Assembly (NCBI GenBank): GCA_031404155.1
Contig: JANNGZ010000299.1
Coordinates: forward strand, 1-6,348
Direction: 5' to 3'
DNA length: 6,348 nucleotides
Source of the DNA: JANNGZ01 sp031404155
GTDB lineage: Bacteria > Pseudomonadota > Gammaproteobacteria > Burkholderiales > Burkholderiaceae_C
Positions 1 to 5,811 of this stretch are shown one piece after another (position 1 is the stretch's first letter; the number at the start of each line of letters is the position of its first letter). The translations under genes were made by a program, and so were the position numbers. The notes beneath the pieces were generated by a model. That model ran no database searches. It was not told where the DNA came from and was given only the letters and a program-made list of their open reading frames with translations.

Positions 1-1692
1 ACCTCCGGCATGGAATCCTTTGCCGCCATGTTCGAGGAGTCGCTGACTCGCTCTGAAATGCGCAGCGGCGAAGTCATCACTGCTGAAGTGGTGCGCGTCG
101 AACACAGCTTTGTGGTCGTGAACGCCGGCCTCAAGTCAGAAGCCTACGTTCCGATCGAAGAATTCAAGAACGACCAGGGCGAGCTCGAAGTCCAGGTCGG
201 CGATTTTGTTTCCGTTGCGATCGACGCGGTCGAAAACGGCTACGGCGACACCATCCTGTCGCGCGACAAGGCCAAGCGCCTGGCCTCGTGGCTGTCGCTC
301 GAGAACTCGCTCGAATCCGGCGAGTTCGTGGTCGGCACCGTCAATGGCAAGGTCAAGGGCGGTCTGACCGTCCTCGTCAACGGCATCCGCGCCTTCCTGC
401 CCGGCTCGCTGCTCGACACGCGCCCGGTGAAAGACATGAGCCCGTTCGAGGGCAAGACCATGGAGTTCAAGGTCATCAAGCTCGACCGCAAGCGCAACAA
501 CGTCGTGTTGTCGCGCCGCGCTGTGGTCGAAGCCTCGATGGGTGAAGAACGTGGCAAGCTGCTCAGCACGCTGCATGAAGGCGCGATCGTGAACGGCGTC
601 GTCAAGAACATCACCGAGTACGGCGCCTTCGTCGACCTCGGCGGCATCGACGGCCTGCTGCACATCACCGACATGGCCTGGCGCCGTGTGCGCCACCCGA
701 GCGAGGTGGTCACCGTCGGCCAGGAACTGCAGGCCAAGGTGCTGAAGTTCGACGCCGAGAAGAACCGCGTCAGCCTGGGCCTTAAGCAGCTCGGCGACGA
801 CCCGTGGCATGGCGTGTCGCGCCGCTACCCCACCGGCACGCGCCTGTTCGGCAAGGTCACCAACATCGCCGACTACGGCGCGTTTGTCGAGATCGAACCC
901 GGCATCGAAGGCCTGGTGCACGTCTCCGAAATGGACTGGACCAACAAGAACGTCAGCCCGGCCAAGATGGTTTCGCTCGGCGACGAGGTCGAGGTGATGG
1001 TGCTCGAGATCGACGAGGACAAGCGCCGTATCAGCCTGGGCATGAAGCAGTGCAAGGCCAACCCGTGGGAAGAATTCAGCGCCACGGTCAAGCGCGGCGA
1101 CAAGGTCAAGGGCCCGGTCAAGTCGATCACCGACTTCGGCGTCTTCGTCGGCCTCACCGCCGGCATCGACGGCCTGGTGCACCTGTCGGACCTGTCCTGG
1201 CACGAGACCGGCGAAGCCGCGGTGCGCAATTTCAAGAAGGGCCAGGAGGTCGAGGCGCTGGTGCTGGCGATCGACGTCGAGCGCGAGCGCATTTCGCTGG
1301 GCATCAAGCAGCTCGACGGCGACCCGTTCGCCACCTTCACCACGGTCAACGACCGCGGCGCGGTGGTGGTGGGCAAGGTCAAGACCGTGGACCCGCGCGG
1401 CGCCGAGATCCAGCTCAGCGACGACGTCACCGGCTACCTGCGCGCCTCGGAGATCAGCCGCGACCGCGTCGAGGACGCGCGCAATGTGCTCAAGGAAGGC
1501 GACGAAGTCTCCGCCATGATCATCAACGTCGACCGCAAGACACGTTCGATCCAGTTGTCGATCAAGGCCAAGGACAACGTCGACCAGCAGGAAGCCATGC
1601 AGCGCCTGTCGCAGAGCAACGAGCGCGAAACCGCCGGCACCACCAGCCTGGGCGCCCTGCTTCGGGCCAAGCTGGACAACCAGAAGGAGTGA
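1..1692 (+). CDS. rpsA: 30S ribosomal protein S1 (5' end probably cut by window edge)
   Basis: Ribosomal protein S1 binds mRNA on the 30S subunit and helps place it for initiation, especially on mRNAs with weak Shine-Dalgarno sequences. Counting from the ATG at 10, the 560 residues hold six S1 (OB-fold) repeats at about 18-85, 103-170, 191-259, 276-346, 363-433 and 450-519. The middle repeats carry the typical YGAFV / GLVH.S / ISLG.KQ pattern. Repeats 1 and 2, which dock on the ribosome, are more divergent, as is usual. The C-terminal tail ends in a GALLRAKLDN-type motif that I recall from Burkholderiales S1. The frame is open to base 1 (codons Thr-Ser-Gly before the Met) and no ribosome binding site fits in the nine bases before the ATG at 10. 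I therefore infer that the true start lies upstream and a few residues are missing. The gene stops with TGA at 1690-1692, 113 bp before ihfB. Confidence 0.97.
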   Translation, partial: TSGMESFAAMFEESLTRSEMRSGEVITAEVVRVEHSFVVVNAGLKSEAYVPIEEFKNDQGELEVQVGDFVSVAIDAVENGYGDTILSRDKAKRLASWLSLENSLESGEFVVGTVNGKVKGGLTVLVNGIRAFLPGSLLDTRPVKDMSPFEGKTMEFKVIKLDRKRNNVVLSRRAVVEASMGEERGKLLSTLHEGAIVNGVVKNITEYGAFVDLGGIDGLLHITDMAWRRVRHPSEVVTVGQELQAKVLKFDAEKNRVSLGLKQLGDDPWHGVSRRYPTGTRLFGKVTNIADYGAFVEIEPGIEGLVHVSEMDWTNKNVSPAKMVSLGDEVEVMVLEIDEDKRRISLGMKQCKANPWEEFSATVKRGDKVKGPVKSITDFGVFVGLTAGIDGLVHLSDLSWHETGEAAVRNFKKGQEVEALVLAIDVERERISLGIKQLDGDPFATFTTVNDRGAVVVGKVKTVDPRGAEIQLSDDVTGYLRASEISRDRVEDARNVLKEGDEVSAMIINVDRKTRSIQLSIKAKDNVDQQEAMQRLSQSNERETAGTTSLGALLRAKLDNQKE

Positions 1693-1736
1693 TCGGCGGG
1701 CCGGCGGCCGCAGCAGCCTTCGGCCCTCAAACCGAT

Positions 1737-1766
1737 GCCGGCACGCGGGTTCGCCTGCGTGCCGGC
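1737..1766 (+). terminator. Strong stem-loop with UUCG tetraloop between rpsA and ihfB
   Basis: A 13-bp stem (arms 1737-1749 and 1754-1766, all Watson-Crick except one G:U pair) closes on the loop TTCG, a tetraloop class known for high RNA stability. It starts 45 bp after the rpsA stop and ends 39 bp before the ihfB start. No T-run follows it, so it is not a textbook intrinsic terminator. It could be a partial terminator, or a 3'-end stabiliser or processing element that sets rpsA and ihfB output apart. The hairpin is seen directly; its role is inferred. Confidence 0.5.
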
Positions 1767-1805
1767 CCACACAGCCCCTTGCCGCGACCGCCACGCTGAG
1801 ACCGC

Positions 1806-2135
1806 ATGACCCGCTCCGACCTCGTCGCCGAACTGGCGCAAAAGTTCAACCAGCTGACCCAGCGCGACACCGAGTTCGCGGTGAAGACCATGCTCGACGC
1901 GATGTCGGACGCACTCGCACGCGGCCACCGCATCGAGATACGGGGCTTCGGCAGCTTCTCGATCAACCGCCGCCCGCCGCGTGTCGGCCGCAACCCGCGC
2001 AGCGGCGAGCAGGTCACGATTCCCGAGAAGCTGGTGCCGCATTTCAAGCCCGGCAAGGCGCTGCGCGAGGCCGTGGACGAGAACGTGCCGGTGCTCGACC
2101 TGCCAGCGGCCGCGCCGCGCGGCACGCGATCCTGA
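1806..2135 (+). CDS. ihfB: Integration host factor beta subunit
   Basis: IHF is a heterodimer of alpha and beta subunits that binds specific DNA sites and bends them sharply, supporting transcription from some promoters, recombination and replication. The 109 residues match the HU/IHF family over their whole core: an N-terminal helical dimerisation part (residues 1-40), the signature around IEIRGFGSF (43-51), and the DNA-intercalating arm with GRNP at 61-64. Pro64 is at the same position as the kinking proline of E. coli IhfB. The closing PHFKPGK..R segment (78-87) is typical of IHF beta rather than HU. The protein runs about 15 residues beyond the E. coli protein (94 aa), in a tail rich in Pro, Ala and Arg. 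The ATG at 1806 gives the canonical MT.S.L N-terminus. Only a weak TGAG lies upstream as a ribosome binding site. rpsA-ihfB linkage is common in proteobacteria. Confidence 0.96.
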   Translation: MTRSDLVAELAQKFNQLTQRDTEFAVKTMLDAMSDALARGHRIEIRGFGSFSINRRPPRVGRNPRSGEQVTIPEKLVPHFKPGKALREAVDENVPVLDLPAAAPRGTRS

Positions 2136-2140
2136 GCCAG

Positions 2141-2219
2141 CAGGCGCCAACGCCCGCGGCTCTCGGTTCCACTCACACGGCGCCTGGTTCAAGCCAGCGG
2201 CATACCGGCCGCGGGCCGG
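2141..2219 (+). terminator. Inverted repeats after ihfB, possible terminator region
   Basis: Two inverted repeats lie in the 134-bp gap after ihfB. The first has perfect 8-bp arms at 2141-2148 and 2179-2186 around a 30-nt loop. The second is a compact all-G/C hairpin, arms 2205-2210 and 2214-2219 with a 3-nt loop. Neither is followed by a T-run. Placed between the ihfB stop and a candidate lapA promoter, they could end or weaken ihfB transcription. The repeats are visible; the function is inferred, and in GC-rich DNA short arms also arise by chance. Confidence 0.3.
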
Positions 2220-2231
2220 CGAGTCCCAACA

Positions 2232-2260
2232 CTGACCCGCGAGTTCGCGCCGAATAGAAT
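2232..2260 (+). promoter_or_regulatory. Candidate sigma-70 promoter for lapA-lapB
   Basis: The hexamer CTGACC (2232-2237, 4 of 6 matches to the -35 consensus) is followed after exactly 17 bp by TAGAAT (2255-2260, 5 of 6 matches to the -10 consensus). Transcription would begin near 2266-2268, only a few bases before the lapA ATG at 2270. No Shine-Dalgarno sequence lies between, so the mRNA would be leaderless or nearly so. AT-rich hexamers of this quality are rare in the surrounding GC-rich DNA. Confidence 0.5.
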
Positions 2261-2269
2261 CGTCCGCGC

Positions 2270-2575
2270 ATGCGCTTCTTCGTCTGGCTCCTGCGAGCCT
2301 TCATCTTCTTCGCCCTCTTCGCCTTCGCGCTGAATAACCAGCAGCACGCCACGTTGCGCTGGTTCTTCGGCGTCGAATGGCATTCGCCGATGGTCATCGT
2401 GGTGCTGGCGGCCTTTGCGCTCGGCTGCGCCTTCGGCGTGCTGGCGATGGTGCCCACCTGGTGGCGCCACCGCCGCAACGCGCAACGGCAGCCGCCAGCC
2501 GTGCCGGCAGCGGCGCCGAGTGTGGCCGGGGCGCAGGAGTTCGGTCCCGAACATCCACCGCGCGAAGGTTTGTAG
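2270..2575 (+). CDS. lapA: LapA family inner-membrane protein (DUF1049)
   Basis: LapA (YciS in E. coli) is a small inner-membrane protein that works next to LapB in lipopolysaccharide assembly; its exact mechanism is less clear than that of LapB. The 101 residues (E. coli LapA has 102) show two hydrophobic helices, at about 4-21 and 40-61. They are joined by a short segment with the family pattern N.....TLR.FFGVEW (23-37). A basic stretch WWRHRR (64-69) follows helix 2 and should face the cytoplasm, then a Pro/Ala-rich tail. The ATG at 2270 gives the family-typical start, although no ribosome binding site precedes it; the likely promoter sits immediately upstream. lapB follows after 11 bp, so the two are almost certainly cotranscribed. 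Confidence 0.9.
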   Translation: MRFFVWLLRAFIFFALFAFALNNQQHATLRWFFGVEWHSPMVIVVLAAFALGCAFGVLAMVPTWWRHRRNAQRQPPAVPAAAPSVAGAQEFGPEHPPREGL

Positions 2576-2586
2576 ACCTCCCGCGC

Positions 2587-3771
2587 ATGGAATACGACCT
2601 GCAATGGCTGCTGCTCGGGCTGCCGATCGCGTTTGCGCTCGGCTGGCTCGGCTCGCGCCTGGATCTGCGGCAACTCAAGCGGGAACAGCGCGATTCGCCG
2701 CGCGCCTACTTCAAGGGCCTGAACCTGCTGCTCAACGAGCAACCCGACAAGGCGATCGACGCCTTCATCGAGGCGGTGCAGCACGACCCCGACACCTCGG
2801 ACCTGCACTTCGCGCTCGGCAGCCTGTTCCGCCGCCGCGGCGAGTTCGAGCGCGCGGTGCGGGTGCACCAGCACCTGCTTTCACGAGGCGACTTGTCCGC
2901 TGCCGAACGTGAACGTGCCCAGCATGCGCTGGCGCAGGATTTCATGAAAGCCGGCCTTTTCGACCGCGCCGAGGAGGCCTTCGGCGCGCTCGAAGGCACC
3001 GCCTTCGAAAGCGACGCGCGCCTGGCCTTGCTGACACTCTACGAACGTGCCCGCGACTGGCATCGCGCCGCGGACATCGCGGCCAAGCTGGAGGCCAGCG
3101 GCAGCGGCTCCTTCGCCCAGCGGATCGCGCACCACTGGTGTGAAATAGCGCTCGATGCCGATACCGCCGGCCGACCCGACGATGCCGAAGCGGCCCTGCA
3201 GCGTGCCCGCGAGGTGGCGCCCAACGCGGCACGGACCGTGGTGCTGGTGCTGGAGCGCGCCCTTCGCCGCGGGCAGCCGCAGCGTGCCTTCGAGGCCGGT
3301 GTGGAGCTGTTGCGCCGAGACGGCGCCGCGGCCTACCTGCTGGTGGCGCAGGACCACGCGCGCGCCGCGCTGGCCTGCGGTCGCGCCGATGAAGCACGCG
3401 CCCGAGTCGAGACCTTGTACGCCAGCGAGCCCTCGCTCGACCTGCTGCGCGCGCTGATGATTCTCGAGAGCCCCGGCGCCGCCCGCGCTCGGGTCGAGCG
3501 GCATCTTGCAAAGCACCCGAGCCTCGGCGCCGCTGCGGCGCTGCTGGCGAGTGACTTGCCCGAGCCCGCCTCCGAACTCGCGGGCGATTCCCCCGTCGCG
3601 AAGCTGCGCGTCTTGCCGCAGGGATTGCGCGACGCTGTCGAGCGCGCTGCGCGGCCGCTGGCCCGCTACCGTTGCGCGGCCTGCGGCTTCGAGGCACAGC
3701 GCCACTTCTGGCAGTGCCCGGGTTGTTCGGGCTGGGACACGTTTCCGCCGCGCCGCATCGAGGAGTTGTAG
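2587..3771 (+). CDS. lapB: LPS assembly regulator LapB (TPR plus rubredoxin-type metal site)
   Basis: LapB (YciM) is an inner-membrane-anchored adaptor. In E. coli it binds the protease FtsH and promotes degradation of LpxC, the committed enzyme of lipid A synthesis, so lipopolysaccharide stays in balance with phospholipid. The 394 residues (E. coli 389) show the expected order: an N-terminal membrane helix (about 7-22), TPR repeats starting near 38-70 and 71-104 and continuing through the Ala/Arg-rich helical body, and a C-terminal rubredoxin-like knuckle. The knuckle has the pairs CAAC (Cys363, Cys366) and CPGC (Cys377, Cys380), so all four metal ligands are present. The frame stays open upstream to 2377, but the ATG at 2587 gives the family N-terminus (MEYDLQWLLLGLP) and avoids overlapping lapA, so I chose it. 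It ends at TAG 3769-3771, facing the phospholipase gene. Confidence 0.94.
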   Translation: MEYDLQWLLLGLPIAFALGWLGSRLDLRQLKREQRDSPRAYFKGLNLLLNEQPDKAIDAFIEAVQHDPDTSDLHFALGSLFRRRGEFERAVRVHQHLLSRGDLSAAERERAQHALAQDFMKAGLFDRAEEAFGALEGTAFESDARLALLTLYERARDWHRAADIAAKLEASGSGSFAQRIAHHWCEIALDADTAGRPDDAEAALQRAREVAPNAARTVVLVLERALRRGQPQRAFEAGVELLRRDGAAAYLLVAQDHARAALACGRADEARARVETLYASEPSLDLLRALMILESPGAARARVERHLAKHPSLGAAAALLASDLPEPASELAGDSPVAKLRVLPQGLRDAVERAARPLARYRCAACGFEAQRHFWQCPGCSGWDTFPPRRIEEL

Positions 3772-3789
3772 CCGCGTTCGCGGCGCTTG

Positions 3790-3840
3790 GCGCCTGGCGC
3801 TCGGGTCGTTCACAACCCATTCGCGGAACGACGCCAGCGC
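3790..3840. terminator. Long imperfect inverted repeat between convergent genes
   Basis: Perfect 7-bp arms (3805-3811 and 3826-3832) enclose a 14-nt loop. The right arm continues without a break into 3833-3840, which pairs with 3790-3798 apart from one bulged C, leaving a 6-nt bulge on the left side (3799-3804). That makes 15 base pairs in all. It lies in the 88-bp gap between the lapB stop and the phospholipase stop, where a terminator serving both strands is expected. A smaller hairpin (3771-3784, 5-bp stem) overlaps the lapB stop. No T-runs are present on either strand, so Rho-independent activity is not assured. Confidence 0.45.
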
Positions 3841-3859
3841 GCTCGCCGCCCGCCGGTGG

Positions 3860-5137
3860 TCAAAGCCTCGAGGTGCGCTCCGCCGACCGCGGCGCCCGCT
3901 CCGGTCTCGTGTCCACCACGCTTGCCGCCAGCGCCGATGTCCGCGGCACGCGCCGCCGGTCCCAGTCGAAAAAACGCGCCACCTCGTCGCGCCGCGCCAG
4001 CGTGTCGGACTCGCCCAGCGCCATCAACTCCCGGGTGTACGGCGCCTCGAAGAGCAGGTAGCTCGCCAGGGCCGAGCCGCGGGCGTCGGCGCCGCTGCCT
4101 TGCACGCCGACACCGCGCAGCAGCGCACGCACCGGCACCGGCAGGCTGGCGAGATGGCGCGCGGCGATGTCGTCCAGGCGTTGGCTCGGTGCAACCACCA
4201 GCATCGCCACCTCGCGCAACGCGCTCTGCCCGCGCGCCGAGTCGGGCAGCAAAGCCAGGGTTCGGTTGATGCGCTGCGCCCGCTCCACATCCACCGCCAG
4301 TGCGTCGAGAAAAATGTTCGACAAGGCATGGCCCGCAATCTGCGCCAGGCTCGGGTACTCCTCGCTCACCCGGCGGTGCCCCGGCGGCTCGTGCATGCGC
4401 CCGGCACCGACGACGAAGACCCGCTCGGCGCCGAGGTGGATCGCCGGCGAGATCGGCGCGGACTGGCGCATCGAGCCGTCGCCGAACCACTCGGGATGGC
4501 CGTCGACCAGCAGCCGCGACGACGGGAACACAAAGGGAATCGCCGACGAGGCCAGCAAGTGCGCCAGTGTGATCGGGCCGCGCACCGCAATGCGCAGCGA
4601 GCGGGTCCAGGGTTGCAACTCCCGCACCGCGTCGTAGAAGGTGACATGCAGGCCCGAGCTGTAGCTCGACGCGGTGATCGCCAGCGCGTGCAGGTCGCCC
4701 GAGGCCATCACCCGGTGCAGGCGATGAAGCGGTACCAGCTCTTCGAGCAACTCGGCCAGGGGCCGGTTGTCCAGCAGCGAACGCGGCCTGAGCTTGCGCC
4801 AGCGGGCCAGTGCCCAGCCGAGTGTGAGCATGGTGAGCCAGCGCGCGCCGGTGCGCACCACGCCGATCGAGTCGGTGCGGTAGACCTGCTCGGCCTGAAA
4901 CTGCTGCCACACCGAAACCAGCCGCGCGACCGCGTCGTCGAACTGGTCGGCGGCACAGGCGAGCGCCGCAGCGTTGATCGCCCCGGCGGAGGTGCCGACG
5001 ATCACCGGGAAGGGGTTGCCGGGCGCTGCGGCGCAGTCGCGCCGAATCTGCACCAGCGCCTTGAGCACGCCCACCTGGTAGGCGGCACGCGCGCCGCCGC
5101 CGGTGAGGATCAGGCCGGTGACGGGCTTCAGGCTCAT
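3860..5137 (-). CDS. Patatin-like phospholipase
   Basis: Patatin-like proteins are serine acyl hydrolases that use a Ser-Asp dyad, usually releasing fatty acids from phospholipids or related lipids. The 425 residues carry all the hallmarks: an oxyanion-hole loop GGGARAAY (13-20), the nucleophile elbow GTSAG (48-52, Ser50), and the catalytic Asp in GDG (219-221, Asp220). The segment between them includes ASSAIP.VFPS (196-206), common in bacterial patatins. No signal peptide is visible, since the oxyanion loop begins by residue 13. That suggests a cytoplasmic or membrane-surface enzyme, or one exported by a non-Sec route. The last 40 or so residues are Arg/Ala/Ser-rich and probably disordered. 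The ATG at 5135-5137 places the glycine loop at the family's usual distance from the N-terminus. No ribosome binding site is seen before it. The substrate cannot be told from sequence. Confidence 0.92.
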   Translation of the reverse strand: MSLKPVTGLILTGGGARAAYQVGVLKALVQIRRDCAAAPGNPFPVIVGTSAGAINAAALACAADQFDDAVARLVSVWQQFQAEQVYRTDSIGVVRTGARWLTMLTLGWALARWRKLRPRSLLDNRPLAELLEELVPLHRLHRVMASGDLHALAITASSYSSGLHVTFYDAVRELQPWTRSLRIAVRGPITLAHLLASSAIPFVFPSSRLLVDGHPEWFGDGSMRQSAPISPAIHLGAERVFVVGAGRMHEPPGHRRVSEEYPSLAQIAGHALSNIFLDALAVDVERAQRINRTLALLPDSARGQSALREVAMLVVAPSQRLDDIAARHLASLPVPVRALLRGVGVQGSGADARGSALASYLLFEAPYTRELMALGESDTLARRDEVARFFDWDRRRVPRTSALAASVVDTRPERAPRSAERTSRL

Positions 5138-5145
5138 AGCGGCAA

Positions 5146-5151
5146 AGAATA
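5146..5151 (-). promoter_or_regulatory. Possible -10 element for the phospholipase gene
   Basis: On the minus strand TATTCT (4 of 6 matches to the -10 consensus) lies 8 bp before the ATG at 5137, with no Shine-Dalgarno sequence between. The geometry is close to that of the lapA start and would give a leaderless message. No acceptable -35 hexamer lies 16-18 bp upstream, so this is a weak call. Confidence 0.22.
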
Positions 5152-5216
5152 CCGGCGCTCAACGCGTCACGGACCCCCTACCCTTCGCAAGACGCGTCGG
5201 GGCCAACGAGTCAGTT

Positions 5217-5236
5217 CAAGCCTGCAGGAAGGCTTG
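5217..5236 (-). terminator. Hairpin after the secreted His-rich protein gene
   Basis: A perfect 7-bp stem (arms 5217-5223 and 5230-5236) with a 6-nt loop begins 12 bp beyond the TGA stop (5249-5251) of the minus-strand gene. The distance fits a terminator for that gene, but only a short T-containing stretch follows on the minus strand rather than a full T-run. The adjoining gap to the phospholipase start shows nothing else clear. Confidence 0.45.
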
Positions 5237-5248
5237 GTGCCGCGGCCC

Positions 5249-5659
5249 TCAGTCCTTGTCGTGGCCCTTGCCGTGGCCCTTGCCATGGTGCTTGCCGTGG
5301 TGCTTCTCTTTGCCGTGATGGCGCTGGTCCGCCATCACATGCTGGTGATACCAGTCGTCCTGGACGAAGTACACCGGCACGCCGCAGGCCTGGTAGCGGC
5401 CGCAATGTTTGCCCCAGTTTTTCTGGTGGCCCGGCGGGACCCACAGGTACATCGGCTGCACCGGCTGGTGCACCACCACGCGCGGCTGCGCGATGACGAC
5501 CGGCTGCTGCACGATGACCGCCGGCTGCGGGAAGCGGCCGATGTCGATGCGGCCATACACACCCGGTTGGCTGACCGAGACCGAGACGCCGACATCGGCG
5601 GCCAGCGCGGGCCAGGCCGCCATGGCCAGGGAGGCGAGAACCAACGAACGCTTGAGCAT
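5249..5659 (-). CDS. Secreted small protein with His/Gly/Lys-rich tail, function unknown
   Basis: I do not recognise a characterised family, though I recall similar uncharacterised exported proteins in Burkholderiales. The 136 residues begin with a clear Sec signal peptide: basic KR at 3-4, a hydrophobic core at 5-16, and the cleavage motif ALA before Ala21. The mature part starts with alternating Val/Ser. Then come short Val/Ile strands separated by Gln-Pro (about 43-70), and a conserved-looking core with VPPGH (74-78), two cysteines (Cys86, Cys92) that could form a disulfide in the periplasm, and VYFV (96-99). Residues 114-136 are tandem HHGK/GHGK-type units. Such a tail could bind metal ions such as nickel, zinc or copper, but that is inference. 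The start is firm, with AAGGAG 6 bp before the ATG. The gene stands alone between dnaE and the phospholipase, with its own likely promoter region and a hairpin after it. Confidence 0.85.
   Translation of the reverse strand: MLKRSLVLASLAMAAWPALAADVGVSVSVSQPGVYGRIDIGRFPQPAVIVQQPVVIAQPRVVVHQPVQPMYLWVPPGHQKNWGKHCGRYQACGVPVYFVQDDWYHQHVMADQRHHGKEKHHGKHHGKGHGKGHDKD
5252..5320 (-). repeat. 12-bp tandem repeats encoding HHGK/GHGK units
   Basis: The 3' end of the secreted-protein gene consists of imperfect 12-bp units, seen on the plus strand as copies of GTGGCCCTTGCC and variants. They encode four-residue units of His, Gly and Lys in the order HHGK-EK-HHGK-HHGK-GHGK-GHDK-D (residues 114-136). Repeats whose unit is a multiple of three can gain or lose copies by slippage without breaking the frame, so tail length may differ among strains. 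Confidence 0.8.
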
Positions 5660-5665
5660 GAGGTG

Positions 5666-5671
5666 CTCCTT
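5666..5671 (-). promoter_or_regulatory. Ribosome binding site of the secreted-protein gene
   Basis: AAGGAG on the minus strand sits 6 bp before the ATG at 5657-5659. It is the only strong Shine-Dalgarno sequence I see in front of a gene in this window, and it fixes the start of this gene. Confidence 0.75.
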
Positions 5672-5710
5672 GAATGATCGATTGAGTTCAAAGCCTAACG
5701 TGCCGAGGGC

Positions 5711-5738
5711 CGCTCGCGCTGTCGGACAGGCGCTCGCG
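5711..5738. repeat. Palindrome flanked by 8-bp direct repeats in the leader of the secreted-protein gene
   Basis: CGCTCGCG occurs at 5711-5718 and again at 5731-5738, a 20-bp period of about two helical turns. Between the copies lies the palindrome CTGTCGGACAG (5719-5729, 5-bp arms around one base). It sits 52-79 bp upstream of the ATG of the secreted-protein gene. On the minus strand, just upstream of it, TGTAAT (5748-5753) resembles a -10 hexamer, though the -35 is poor. It could be an operator or a leader hairpin; chance is also possible in such GC-rich DNA. Confidence 0.35.
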
Positions 5739-5762
5739 AAACCAACGATTACAACGCGATGA

Positions 5763-5774
5763 GCCCTTGCGGGC
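5763..5774 (-). terminator. Small hairpin after dnaE
   Basis: A 4-bp G/C stem (5763-5766 with 5771-5774), read on the minus strand, closes on GCAA, a GNRA-type tetraloop. It begins 37 bp past the dnaE stop. The stem is short and no T-run follows, so this is only a weak candidate for a terminator or 3'-end structure. Confidence 0.2.
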
Positions 5775-5811
5775 GAACGTCACGCGCCGGCCACGTTGTG
5801 GTTACCGAACG

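Noticed and set aside
136..1794. Long open frame on the minus strand opposite rpsA (552 codons)
   Set aside because: It is a codon-bias shadow: the GC-rich third positions of rpsA remove stops on the opposite strand. The translation is low-complexity Ala/Asp/Leu/Val-rich with no recognisable domain, while rpsA is unmistakable.
2377..2586. Upstream extension of lapB to an ATG at 2377
   Set aside because: The extra 70 residues overlap lapA in another frame and are Arg/Ala-rich without a membrane anchor, whereas the ATG at 2587 matches the LapB N-terminus.
3810..5162. Alternative minus-strand frame overlapping the phospholipase (450 codons)
   Set aside because: It lacks the GGG and GTSAG motifs that the 3860-5137 frame shows in the right order, so it is a frame shadow.
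5252..5320. CRISPR-like array suggested by short repeats
   Set aside because: The units are contiguous 12-bp coding repeats without spacers, and they encode a His-rich protein tail in frame.
3506..5677. Open frame of 723 codons on the plus strand across the end of lapB, the phospholipase and the secreted-protein gene
   Set aside because: It runs antisense to two well-supported genes, starts inside lapB in another frame, and its product is Arg/Ala-rich without domains. It results from high GC content.
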